Source of the DNA: Actinomycetaceae bacterium
GTDB lineage: Bacteria > Actinomycetota > Actinomycetes > Actinomycetales > Actinomycetaceae
NCBI GenBank assembly: GCA_030532515.1
Contig: JAUNKY010000018.1
Coordinates: 1 to 35,483, forward strand
Direction of reading: 5' to 3'
DNA: 35,483 nucleotides
The notes under the pieces are model-generated. The model saw only the letters and a program-made list of their open reading frames with translations. It was not told the DNA's origin and made no database searches. How positions within the stretch are numbered: position 1 is the first letter of the stretch; every line of letters begins with the position of its first letter. A program made the position numbers and the translations under genes. Positions 25,530-32,775 of this stretch are shown one piece after another.

Positions 25530-25985
25530 ATGGGAACTAATCCGCAAGATGCATTGAACCGTTTGATCGCCGCTCTAGAAGCCCACGCACAGGCAGCGCG
25601 TACTGCGAACCTGTCGGGCTCTGATGATATTAGCGTGCTGGAAACTGCAGAAGAGCGCTTGCGTGATGCGTTCTTCACCTATGACGACGTGTTATTCAAC
25701 CACTACGGCGTTGATTTGCCTTTTGAAATGCTGGGCGAACGCGACGACGACTACGCTGACTTCGACGAAGACGACGAAGATGACGACGACTTTGACGAAG
25801 AAGACTTCGACGATGACTTTGACTTCGACGATGAGGATGAAGAAGACGACGAAGATTACGAGGACGACTACGAAGACTACGATGACTTCGACGAGGAAGA
25901 AGACGATGACGATGAGTTAGAACATGGAGTCTATATCTTCGACCTGGAGGAAGAAGAATACGAAGACCTCAAACGCGACTACTAA
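25530..25985 (+). CDS. small protein with an extremely acidic tail, unknown function
   Basis: 151 residues. Residues 1-71 look folded and helical (DALNRLIAALEAHAQAARTAN, AEERLRDAFFTYDDVLFNHYG). Residues 72-131 contain 48 Asp or Glu out of 60, interrupted mainly by Phe and Tyr at short intervals. The last 20 residues are HGVYIFDLEEEEYEDLKRDY. I do not recognise a named family; similar acidic-tailed small proteins occur in actinobacteria. The tail would be strongly DNA-mimic-like or chaperone-like, which is inference only. The start is probably leaderless. The gene stands alone between the M3 peptidase hairpin and a convergent terminator. Confidence 0.8.
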   Translation: MGTNPQDALNRLIAALEAHAQAARTANLSGSDDISVLETAEERLRDAFFTYDDVLFNHYGVDLPFEMLGERDDDYADFDEDDEDDDDFDEEDFDDDFDFDDEDEEDDEDYEDDYEDYDDFDEEEDDDDELEHGVYIFDLEEEEYEDLKRDY

Positions 25986-26043
25986 AAGTCGAGAGCTAAC
26001 CGGTTAAGCTAAAGCTCATCGGCAAAAGCCAATAAATAAACTG

Positions 26044-26077
26044 TTTGTGGGGCGGTGATTTTTCACCGCCCCACAAA
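26044..26077. terminator. 15-bp bidirectional terminator
   Basis: TTTGTGGGGCGGTGA (26044-26058) pairs perfectly with 26063-26077 around a TTTT loop. It separates the convergent acidic-protein and aldo/keto reductase genes. Bases 25986-26043 hold nothing else. Confidence 0.88.
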
Positions 26078-26083
26078 ATTATC

Positions 26084-27022
26084 TCAACTTGAAATCTGAT
26101 CCAACGCATCCAAAATCTGCTCAGGCACCGAAAGCTCTAAACCAGAAAAGATTTGCTGCGCCTGCAACTCAGTACGCGGGCCAACTAACACCGACGAAAC
26201 CGCTGACTGCGCTAAAACCCACTGTAAAGCAACATCCCAAGGAGTATAGTCCAACCCTTTAGCAGCAGTCATTAAACCTTCGACAATTGCACCGCCCTCG
26301 GAATTTAAATACGGAGCTACAAACCCTGCCAACGTAGTGGATGCCCCCCGCGAATCCGGGGGAGTGCCATGACGGTACTTGCCAGTTAACACGCCCCGCG
26401 CCAAACCCGACCACGCTATAAAACCAATCCCATTCGCCTCTAAAGCCGGCAAAAGCTGGTCTTCCACCTGCCGATTTAAAAGCGAATACTCGCCGCTTAC
26501 GGTAGCTAAAGGAATCCCCAGCTGCTGACTCAAATACCAAGCGGCCGCAGTATCCCACACGGAAAAATTAGCTACCCCCAGGTAACGAACTCGCCCAGAC
26601 CGCACGGCAACTTCAGCAGCTGCCAATGACTCTTCCAACGGCGTATGCTGATCGGGACGCGAAAGCAACAAAATATCTAAATAATCCGTTCCCAAAGCCC
26701 GCAAAGACGCATCCAAAGAGTTCAAGATGGCATTGCGGTTATTCGCTGCCCGCAGGCGCCCGCCGCTGCTAAAGAAACCCCCTTTAGAAACCAAAATGGT
26801 TTCACTACGCTCAAAATCAGAAGCCAACAACTTACCAATCGTCGCCTCAGCCTGCCCCTCACCATAGGTTGGGGAAGTATCCAGCAAATTGCCACCCGCG
26901 TCAGCAAAAGCAGCCCAAATCGCGCGGGCTTCAGCCAGGGGAGTATCGCGCCCCCAAGTAAGCGTTCCCAACCCGATTGTGGAAACCGCTAAACCAGTAG
27001 ATCCAAGAAAACGTTGTTGCAC
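26084..27022 (-). CDS. aldo/keto reductase
   Basis: 312 residues with the AKR barrel signatures: GLGTLTWGRD, GGNLLDTSPTYGEGQAEATIG (Asp48, Tyr53), the Lys in ILVSKGG (Lys80), VRYLGVANFS and VSGEYSLLNR. The fourth tetrad residue, usually His in LxxHRPD, is Ser121 (LLLSRPDQ) here. NADPH-dependent carbonyl reduction is the family role; the physiological substrate is unknown. The start is GTG at 27022, seven bases after TACGAT on the minus strand and without a ribosome-binding site, so it is probably leaderless. Divergent from uppP across 45 bases. Confidence 0.9.
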   Translation of the reverse strand: MQQRFLGSTGLAVSTIGLGTLTWGRDTPLAEARAIWAAFADAGGNLLDTSPTYGEGQAEATIGKLLASDFERSETILVSKGGFFSSGGRLRAANNRNAILNSLDASLRALGTDYLDILLLSRPDQHTPLEESLAAAEVAVRSGRVRYLGVANFSVWDTAAAWYLSQQLGIPLATVSGEYSLLNRQVEDQLLPALEANGIGFIAWSGLARGVLTGKYRHGTPPDSRGASTTLAGFVAPYLNSEGGAIVEGLMTAAKGLDYTPWDVALQWVLAQSAVSSVLVGPRTELQAQQIFSGLELSVPEQILDALDQISS

Positions 27023-27025
27023 GCT

Positions 27026-27035
27026 TATAATCGTA
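27026..27035. promoter_or_regulatory. overlapping divergent -10 elements, aldo/keto reductase and uppP
   Basis: On plus, TATAAT at 27026-27031 is well placed for uppP (about 30-base leader with AGGGGA site). On minus, TACGAT (27035-27030) is seven bases before the reductase GTG. The two overlap by two bases, so only one polymerase could open the region at a time. Confidence 0.45.
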
Positions 27036-27067
27036 TCTGGAATATGTTCTAAAATAGGGGATTTGCT

Positions 27068-27925
27068 ATGAACTGGTTTGAAGCACTTTTACTGGGCCTG
27101 ATTCAAGGACTGACCGAGTTCTTGCCGATCTCTTCCTCTGCCCACCTGCGGATCAGCGGAGAGCTGCTGGGCATGAAAGACCCCGGCGCGGCCTTCACCG
27201 CCATCACCCAAATCGGCACCGAAGCTGCGGTGCTGATCTATTTTTGGAAGGACATCACCCGCATCATTAAACAGTGGGTGCTGGCCCTGCCCGGGGTGCC
27301 TGCCGCACGCCGCGTGCCCCAAAACAACCCCGATGTGCGCTTAGGGTGGATGATTATCGTTGGCTCCATCCCAATCGCGGTTTTAGGACTACTGCTTGAA
27401 GACTGGATTGACGTGCAGTTCAGAAACCTGTGGGTAACCGTAGTTATGCTGGCTTTCTTCGCCCTGCTACTGGGATACGTAGATAAAGCCGCTGCACAGG
27501 AAATGACTTTAGGGAAGATGACCTGGAAGGACGCACTGCTATACGGCTTCGCCCAAGCCATGGCGTTGATTCCCGGCGTTTCCCGCTCTGGGGGCACGAT
27601 CACCATGGGGCGTTTCTTACGCTACACCCGTGAAGAAGCCGCTCGCTATTCGTTCCTGTTAGCTATGCCGGCGGTCTTCGCCTCTGGCTTCTACAAGCTA
27701 GCGAAAGTCCTCTCTGGCGCGGAAACCTTGGATTTGGTGCCTACTGCGCTGGCGACTATCGTGGCGTTCTTCGTGGGCTATGCGGTTATCGTTTGGTTCT
27801 TAAAGCTGGTCTCTACCAAGTCTTACTCAGTTTTCGTGTACTATCGTTTGGGACTGGCCGCGCTGATTGCTCTGTTGCTTACCTTGGGAGTTATCGACCC
27901 GCTTCCAACCGTAGCTTTGAACTGA
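27068..27925 (+). CDS. uppP: undecaprenyl-diphosphate phosphatase UppP (BacA type)
   Basis: 285 residues, integral membrane. The two family motifs are [15 protein letters not shown] near residue 14 and [33 protein letters not shown] at about 170-200. It recycles undecaprenyl diphosphate to the monophosphate carrier for peptidoglycan and other envelope polymers. The start ATG has an AGGGGA site. The HAD gene follows 47 bases later with its own ribosome-binding site and may be co-transcribed. Confidence 0.95.
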   Translation: MNWFEALLLGLIQGLTEFLPISSSAHLRISGELLGMKDPGAAFTAITQIGTEAAVLIYFWKDITRIIKQWVLALPGVPAARRVPQNNPDVRLGWMIIVGSIPIAVLGLLLEDWIDVQFRNLWVTVVMLAFFALLLGYVDKAAAQEMTLGKMTWKDALLYGFAQAMALIPGVSRSGGTITMGRFLRYTREEAARYSFLLAMPAVFASGFYKLAKVLSGAETLDLVPTALATIVAFFVGYAVIVWFLKLVSTKSYSVFVYYRLGLAALIALLLTLGVIDPLPTVALN

Positions 27926-27972
27926 TCGTTTGTGGAACCGGTTTTCATACATACCGTTCGAAAGAGGATTAT

Positions 27973-28653
27973 ATGACCCTTCCTAAAGCCATGCTTTTCG
28001 ACATGGATGGCACTTTGATTGACTCGGAACACTACTGGCAAACTGCGGAAGTACGCCTTTTTGCATCTCTAGGAGAAGAATGGCTGCCAGAGTATTCCGA
28101 TCAGTTGGCGGGGAATTCTCTTACTGATTCAATCGAGATTATGCGCCGTGCCACCGGAGTGGATTTAGATACCGATCAGACCGTTAAGTACCTGATTGAT
28201 TCCGTTCACGATCAGCTTATCGAGGGCGGTGTGCCTTGGCTTCCCGGTGCTTTGGAAACGCTGCTTTTGGCAAAAACGCTGGGGATTAAGACAGCGTTGG
28301 TGACTTCTTCCTACCGGAAGTTTACGCAGGCGGTGATTGACCGTGCTCCGGCGGGGATTTTTGACGTGACTGTCTGCGGTGACGAAGTTAAGTATGCGAA
28401 GCCGCATCCATTCCCATACTTGCAGGCGGCGAAGTTACTGGGGGTAGATCCAGTTGACTGTATGGCTTTTGAAGATTCTGTTTCGGGTACGCGCGCTGCG
28501 TTAGATTCCGGAGCGTTGACGGTTGTTACCCCGGGAGTGAACCCACCGGCTTTTGACCAGCGTGCGATTTATCTTTCGGACCTTACGGTAGTGAACCATT
28601 CTTGGCTGAAAGATAGCTGGCATAAGTCCGGGCGCGCCACCACCAAAATCTGA
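27973..28653 (+). CDS. HAD-family hydrolase, beta-phosphoglucomutase-like
   Basis: 226 residues from the ATG at 27973, which has AAGAGGA five bases upstream; the frame is open further back into uppP but gives an unlikely extension. Motif I FDMDGTLIDSEH, motif II TALVTSSYRK, Lys in YAKPHPFPYL and motif IV FEDSVSGTRAALDSG are all present, with a helical C1 cap. This pattern fits the phosphoglucomutase-like and phosphatase branch of HAD enzymes; the substrate is not determined. It is convergent with the RecB-like nuclease gene. Confidence 0.9.
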   Translation: MTLPKAMLFDMDGTLIDSEHYWQTAEVRLFASLGEEWLPEYSDQLAGNSLTDSIEIMRRATGVDLDTDQTVKYLIDSVHDQLIEGGVPWLPGALETLLLAKTLGIKTALVTSSYRKFTQAVIDRAPAGIFDVTVCGDEVKYAKPHPFPYLQAAKLLGVDPVDCMAFEDSVSGTRAALDSGALTVVTPGVNPPAFDQRAIYLSDLTVVNHSWLKDSWHKSGRATTKI

Positions 28654-28656
28654 CGC

Positions 28657-28707
28657 AGGTTTACACTAGCTGCGCTTATCAGAGGTAGGTTTGCACTAGC
28701 TGCGCTT
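28657..28707. repeat. 21-bp direct repeat with a 30-bp period
   Basis: AGGTTTACACTAGCTGCGCTT at 28657-28677 recurs at 28687-28707 with one change (A to G). The second copy contains the last codons and TAG stop of the RecB-like gene; the first is a duplicate just past its end. No terminator hairpin is seen in this 42-base gap. Confidence 0.8.
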
Positions 28708-29538
28708 GCCGATCGTAAGTAGTTCGGCAACGCCACTGGCAGAAATCTCAGGTGGCTGATTGCCAAATACTGGGCAAGCATCCTTCACCCCACACCAGTT
28801 ACACAGCGGTTGTTTCCGCGGATAGAAAGTGTCCGTCTCACACGCGCGCTCAATCTGCTCCCACAATTGCGTCAAATAGTGTTCAAAGGCATTAATCTGT
28901 TCCGGCTGCGGATCGAAAGTGAGGGTCTTTCCATCGGCTAAAAATACCAGCTGCGTGCGGGCTGGAATCCCGTGCCCAGACCGCTGCATTAAAAGTGAGT
29001 AAAACCGCATTTGGTGCAGTTTATCTTCCATATACTGCGGGCGCGGAGACTTACCTGTCTTGTAATCGACGATGCGAATCGCACCGTTCGCCGCCTTGTC
29101 GATCCGGTCAATGAAGCCGCGAATAGCGATTCCCGCAGCCGTCTCAGTATCAACTAAAAGTTCTCTGGCGAACGGTTCCAAACGTTGCGGGTTCTCAATC
29201 TGAAAATAGGAATCGACCAGCTTCTCAACTTCCGCAAACCACTGTGAATGTTGGGATTCATCGGCAAAAAGCGCTTCTACTGCAGGGTCAGCTTCCACCA
29301 GTTTCGCATAGTTAGGCGTAATCATCTCCAGTGCGGCCGCAACGTTACGGTCATCAGCTGGTAAATCAAAAAGATCTTCTAAGACAGAGTGAACAAGAGT
29401 TCCTCTGGCAGTTACTAAAGACGGAGGTTCTTTAAAACCGTCAATGTAAATCAGGCGGAACTTTAACTGGCATTGCTTCCAAGTTGAGGTGGAAGTCGCA
29501 GAAAGTGCTTTGCGTCGGGTAGCGTGTGAGTCACTCAT
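28696..29538 (-). CDS. RecB-like PD-(D/E)XK nuclease with Fe-S cysteines
   Basis: 280 residues. Nuclease motifs: GTLVHSVLE (His50), IRGFIDRID (Asp144), IVDYKTGKSP (Asp158, Lys160) and a following Gln176. Cys23 and the cluster Cys246-x2-Cys249-x5-Cys255 match the four Fe-S ligands of AddB/Cas4-type nucleases. It is a stand-alone nuclease with no helicase domain. A homologue beside trmI is also seen in mycobacteria (Rv2119 by Rv2118c), so the pairing is conserved; there are no cas genes. The ATG at 29538 follows TAGTCT by seven bases with no ribosome-binding site, so it is probably leaderless. The 3' end lies in a duplicated 30-bp unit. Confidence 0.88.
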   Translation of the reverse strand: MSDSHATRRKALSATSTSTWKQCQLKFRLIYIDGFKEPPSLVTARGTLVHSVLEDLFDLPADDRNVAAALEMITPNYAKLVEADPAVEALFADESQHSQWFAEVEKLVDSYFQIENPQRLEPFARELLVDTETAAGIAIRGFIDRIDKAANGAIRIVDYKTGKSPRPQYMEDKLHQMRFYSLLMQRSGHGIPARTQLVFLADGKTLTFDPQPEQINAFEHYLTQLWEQIERACETDTFYPRKQPLCNWCGVKDACPVFGNQPPEISASGVAELLTIGKRS

Positions 29539-29544
29539 GATTGA

Positions 29545-29551
29545 TAGACTA
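29545..29551. promoter_or_regulatory. shared divergent -10 for the RecB-like gene and trmI
   Basis: The heptamer TAGACTA reads as TAGACT on plus (29545-29550) and TAGTCT on minus (29551-29546). On minus it is seven bases before the nuclease ATG. On plus it is five bases before a GTG and eight before an ATG of trmI. The two -10 elements share five bases. Confidence 0.45.
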
Positions 29552-29552
29552 C

Positions 29553-30611
29553 ATGGTGATGAACGATGACATTAAATATCCACAAGTAGAAAAGTTAACC
29601 GAACAATTCGGACAGGCAACTCGACGTGGCCCACTGCAGGTAGGGGACCGAGTACAAATTACCGATCCGAAGGGGCGGCTGCACACGGTGACGCTAGTGC
29701 CTGGTGGGCATTTCCAATGTTCTCGCGGCACTATTCGCCACGACGACATCATTGGTAAACCAGAAGCGATCACCTTCGTTGACGGCGACAAAGAATTTCA
29801 CATTGTCCGCCCGCTGCTCCACGACTATGTGATGAGTATGCCGCGCGGCGCCGCAATCGTATACCCTAAAGACGCTTCCCAGATCGTCACTTACGGTGAT
29901 ATTTTCCCCGGAGCACGCGTTTTAGAAGCCGGCGTGGGGTCCGGAGCTCTCTCAATGTCTCTTCTGAACGCGGTGGGCGTGCACGGTTCTCTACACTCGA
30001 TTGAACGCCGCGAAGAATTCGCTACTATCGCGCAGGGGAATGTTGACCTGTGGTTCGGTGGCCGTCATCCTGCGTGGAAAGTCTCTGTAGGTGACTTTAA
30101 CGATGTGGCTGACACACTTGAGGCTGAGTCTATCGACCGGATCGTGCTTGACATGTTGGCCCCCTGGGAGTGCATCGCCGCTGCTGAACGCGTGTTGGCT
30201 CCTGGTGGCGTGCTACTGTGCTACGTGGCTACGGTAACTCAGTTATCGCGTTTAAATGAGGACCTGATAGCGTCCGGACGTTTTTCAAAGCCGCAGGCTT
30301 GGGAATCATTGATTCGTGGTTGGCATCTGGATGGGTTGGCAGTGCGTCCAGACCATCGGATGGTGGCGCACACTGGCTTCTTAATCACGTCACGTAAAGT
30401 GGCGCGCGAATCCTTCCCACAGACCCGTACCGGCCGCCCAGCTAAAGCTGCGGAAGGCTTGGCAGGGCAGTGGAATGACGAGGACGGTTGGGAAGCGCAC
30501 CAGAAGTTGAATCCGGTAATCTCAGAGCGGAAGATCCGTCGTTCCGTGCGGGAAGTAACCACTAAGGCTCACACCTGGCTGGAAACCGAACAGGGAGATG
30601 ACAGTGAGTAA
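29553..30611 (+). CDS. trmI: tRNA (adenine-58-N1)-methyltransferase TrmI
   Basis: About 352 residues. An N-terminal beta domain (QVGDRVQITDPKGRLHTVTLVPGGHFQCSRG-like) precedes a Rossmann methyltransferase with SAM motif VLEAGVGSGALSMSLL, the DIIGKPEG-type loop and LDMLAPWECI. It makes m1A58 in the T-loop of tRNAs and works as a tetramer in known actinobacterial cases. The start is uncertain: TTG 29541, ATG 29553, GTG 29556 and ATG 29559 are all in frame, with no ribosome-binding site; I use 29553. It overlaps the next gene by eight bases, so the two are coupled. Confidence 0.92.
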   Translation: MVMNDDIKYPQVEKLTEQFGQATRRGPLQVGDRVQITDPKGRLHTVTLVPGGHFQCSRGTIRHDDIIGKPEAITFVDGDKEFHIVRPLLHDYVMSMPRGAAIVYPKDASQIVTYGDIFPGARVLEAGVGSGALSMSLLNAVGVHGSLHSIERREEFATIAQGNVDLWFGGRHPAWKVSVGDFNDVADTLEAESIDRIVLDMLAPWECIAAAERVLAPGGVLLCYVATVTQLSRLNEDLIASGRFSKPQAWESLIRGWHLDGLAVRPDHRMVAHTGFLITSRKVARESFPQTRTGRPAKAAEGLAGQWNDEDGWEAHQKLNPVISERKIRRSVREVTTKAHTWLETEQGDDSE

Positions 30612-31743
30612 AATCGGGCAAGAAGAAACTACTGAAACCGTACTGGGGAAAACCGGTCCAATCGGAATCCCCTCGCGGATGCAGCGACGTAACCGCTGGT
30701 GGCGGCGCGCCCTAAAATGGTGGCGTGAAGCTTTACTGGTACTGGTTATTTTCGCAGTAGTTTCGACTGCTTTGATCCTCATAAATAAGCGTGAGAACTC
30801 AGCTGAAGACAAACTGATACGTTGGACTGACGTAGTGCAAGTATCGGGGCAACCGGGTCGTATTCCATCATTGGTATTGCAACGTCCCGTTTCCGTTACT
30901 TCACCGAAATCTATTGTGTTGACTCCCGGCAGCGGCCGGGAAATTCAGCCAGAACAGCCCCTCATCATTTCGGTTACTTCATTTTCGGGTGAAACCGGCG
31001 AACTCTTATCTGAAACTGGTCGTTCGGTGCTTCATATCGGTGCGGCAGCTGAGCAATTCTTCGATAAAGATCTGCTAGCCGGGGTGTTGAAGCAAAACGA
31101 AGGAGCCCGAATCCTTTTCGTCCGTCCGGTAACCAACGGTGACAAAATCACTACGGAAATCAACGTCGTCGATATTCTCTATTCAGCTGCGCACGGTAAA
31201 CCCGGGGAAAATCCAGCTGGTCCGTTAAACGTTACGTTTAACGATTTAGGGCCAATCGTTACTCACGGGGACACCCCTGAACCTGATGAAGTTGTTATTC
31301 AACAGCTAATCGTGGGTGATGGCGCGCAGGTTCTAGAAAATGACGCGGTTCTAGCGCAGTTTATCGCCGTGGGCTGGGATGACCTGGTGGTGCGCTCATC
31401 CACTTGGAATACGGGTATCCCGCAGTCTATTGACCTGCGGACAGCTTTCCCAGGTTTACAAACAGCCCTGTTAGACCAGCGCGTCGGCAGTCGCATTGCT
31501 GTAACCATTCCTGCTGAGCAAGCAACCGGGGAAACTACTTTGATGATGGTAATTGACATTATCGGTACCGGACCTGCACGTGTGGATGCACCGCCAGCGA
31601 AGAAAACTGACGCGAATACTCCGGTAACCGAGAAGAAAACTGAATCGGAAACTGAACCTGGCAGTGGTACTGGTAATGAGCCGGGGAAACAACAACCGGA
31701 AAATAAAAACAAAGAGTCAGAAAAAACTGATTCTAATCGGTGA
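30604..31743 (+). CDS. membrane-anchored protein with two FKBP-like domains
   Basis: 379 residues from the GTG at 30604, six bases after CAGGGAG; the ATG at 30598 abuts that site and is less likely. A basic N-terminus (RRNRWWRRALKWWREA) is followed by one TM helix (about 42-60). Outside are two degenerate FKBP-type prolyl isomerase units: VISVTSFSGETGELL ... NEGARILFVRP, and FIAVGWDDLVVRSSTWNTGIP ... RVGSRIAVTIPAEQATGETTLMMVIDIIG. The tail of about 50 residues is Lys/Glu/Pro-rich and unstructured. It is likely an envelope chaperone or isomerase, but many usual active-site aromatics are missing. It overlaps trmI by eight bases. The following 149 bases hold no gene apart from the trpC-like ribosome-binding site. 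Confidence 0.75.
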   Translation: MSKIGQEETTETVLGKTGPIGIPSRMQRRNRWWRRALKWWREALLVLVIFAVVSTALILINKRENSAEDKLIRWTDVVQVSGQPGRIPSLVLQRPVSVTSPKSIVLTPGSGREIQPEQPLIISVTSFSGETGELLSETGRSVLHIGAAAEQFFDKDLLAGVLKQNEGARILFVRPVTNGDKITTEINVVDILYSAAHGKPGENPAGPLNVTFNDLGPIVTHGDTPEPDEVVIQQLIVGDGAQVLENDAVLAQFIAVGWDDLVVRSSTWNTGIPQSIDLRTAFPGLQTALLDQRVGSRIAVTIPAEQATGETTLMMVIDIIGTGPARVDAPPAKKTDANTPVTEKKTESETEPGSGTGNEPGKQQPENKNKESEKTDSNR

Positions 31744-31892
31744 ACCAATCGCTAAAATAGGTGAGAATCCGTTCATGAAGCTGCTAAAAGCGAATGTAAA
31801 ACTTCGCAAAAATCTGGCTGGCTCAATATGTGAACGCTTTCTAAGAGAATCCTAGGGAAACGGTAATCTTAGCAAAGAGAGAGGAGGTCACC

Positions 31893-32765
31893 GTGAGCAT
31901 TTTGGAAAAAATTGTCGCCAATATTAAACGCGACATTGCCAGCCGAGAACAGCATATCCCGTTAAATGAGATGCGGAAATTGGCTAATAATGCTCCCTGC
32001 CCGCGACCGGCCTCTCATGCCATTACGCAACGACCGGGTGCCGTTTGTATAATCGGGGAAATTAAACGCAGCACTCCGTTAAGCGGAATGATCAGAAATC
32101 TATCCAACGTTGGATACATTGCCGCTGAATATGAAGCCGGGGGAGCCGCCCTCATTTCCTGCGTAACCGAACGAAACTATTTCAAAGGCGAATTAGCGGA
32201 TCTTCGGAAAGTACGCAAACACTCAAACTTACCTATCTTACAAACAGATTTCATCGTTAGCCCCTATCAAATTCTTGAATCTCGCGCCTATGGAGCAGAT
32301 ATGCTGATGCTCCGCACCGGATTATTAAGCCAAGAACAACTGCGAAACTTTATTGAACGCACCGAATCCTTAGGAATGGCAGCTTTAGTAGAAGTGGAAA
32401 GCCGCTTAGAAGTCCTGCGGGCGTTAGAAGCCGGTGCCAAACTAATTTCAGTTAATGCCCGCTCATTGCAAACCCAAGAACTCGACTGTGCTAAAGTTGG
32501 CGAAATCTTCGACATCGTTCCGGCAGAAGTCGTTGCCGTCGCCGCCGCCGGAGTACACGGGCCCAAAGAAGTCTTTGAATACGCAAAAATGGGAGCCGAC
32601 GCAGTCATGGTGGGTGAAGCCCTGCTGCGTAGTGACAACGTGGTGCGCAGGCTGCAAGAACTGGTAGCTGCCGGACATCACCCCAGCTTGCTAAATGACC
32701 GCAAACAACGCGTAAAAATGCACGTGCTGCGTACCCAACACGAGTTCTACCGTAATAAAGGTTAA
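31893..32765 (+). CDS. TrpC-like (indole-glycerol-phosphate synthase family) protein with altered active site
   Basis: 290 residues, the normal length of TrpC, with fold motifs throughout: IGEIKRSTPLSGMIR, FIVSPYQILESRAYGAD, ALVEVES, ISVNARSLQT and GADAVMVGEALLR. Compared with the well-studied IGPS active site, Glu56, Lys58, Glu167 and Asn188 are kept. The general-acid Lys of (R)KDF is Thr118 (LQTDF), the Ser of KRxSP is Thr61, and the Glu-Ser of SESG is Ala218-Ala219 (AAAG). So tryptophan synthesis is doubtful. trpB and trpA, which normally follow in actinobacteria, are absent; lgt comes 10 bases later. The GTG has a strong GAGGAGG site. It may be a retained, repurposed TrpC. Confidence 0.8.
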   Translation: MSILEKIVANIKRDIASREQHIPLNEMRKLANNAPCPRPASHAITQRPGAVCIIGEIKRSTPLSGMIRNLSNVGYIAAEYEAGGAALISCVTERNYFKGELADLRKVRKHSNLPILQTDFIVSPYQILESRAYGADMLMLRTGLLSQEQLRNFIERTESLGMAALVEVESRLEVLRALEAGAKLISVNARSLQTQELDCAKVGEIFDIVPAEVVAVAAAGVHGPKEVFEYAKMGADAVMVGEALLRSDNVVRRLQELVAAGHHPSLLNDRKQRVKMHVLRTQHEFYRNKG

Positions 32766-32768
32766 ACT
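32763..32768 (+). promoter_or_regulatory. -10 element of lgt, leaderless start
   Basis: TAAACT begins in the stop codon of the trpC-like gene and ends seven bases before the lgt ATG. No ribosome-binding site precedes that ATG, so lgt may have its own leaderless transcript inside the operon. Confidence 0.45.
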
Positions 32769-32775
32769 AATAAGT

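Noticed and set aside
25624-25920. Thr/Met/Lys-rich frame within the acidic protein gene
   Set aside because: It is the shifted reading of the GAC/GAA-rich tail and not a separate protein.
31664-31855. 63-codon frame between the FKBP-like and trpC-like genes
   Set aside because: Mostly overlaps the FKBP-like tail in another frame, no ribosome-binding site and no recognisable motif.
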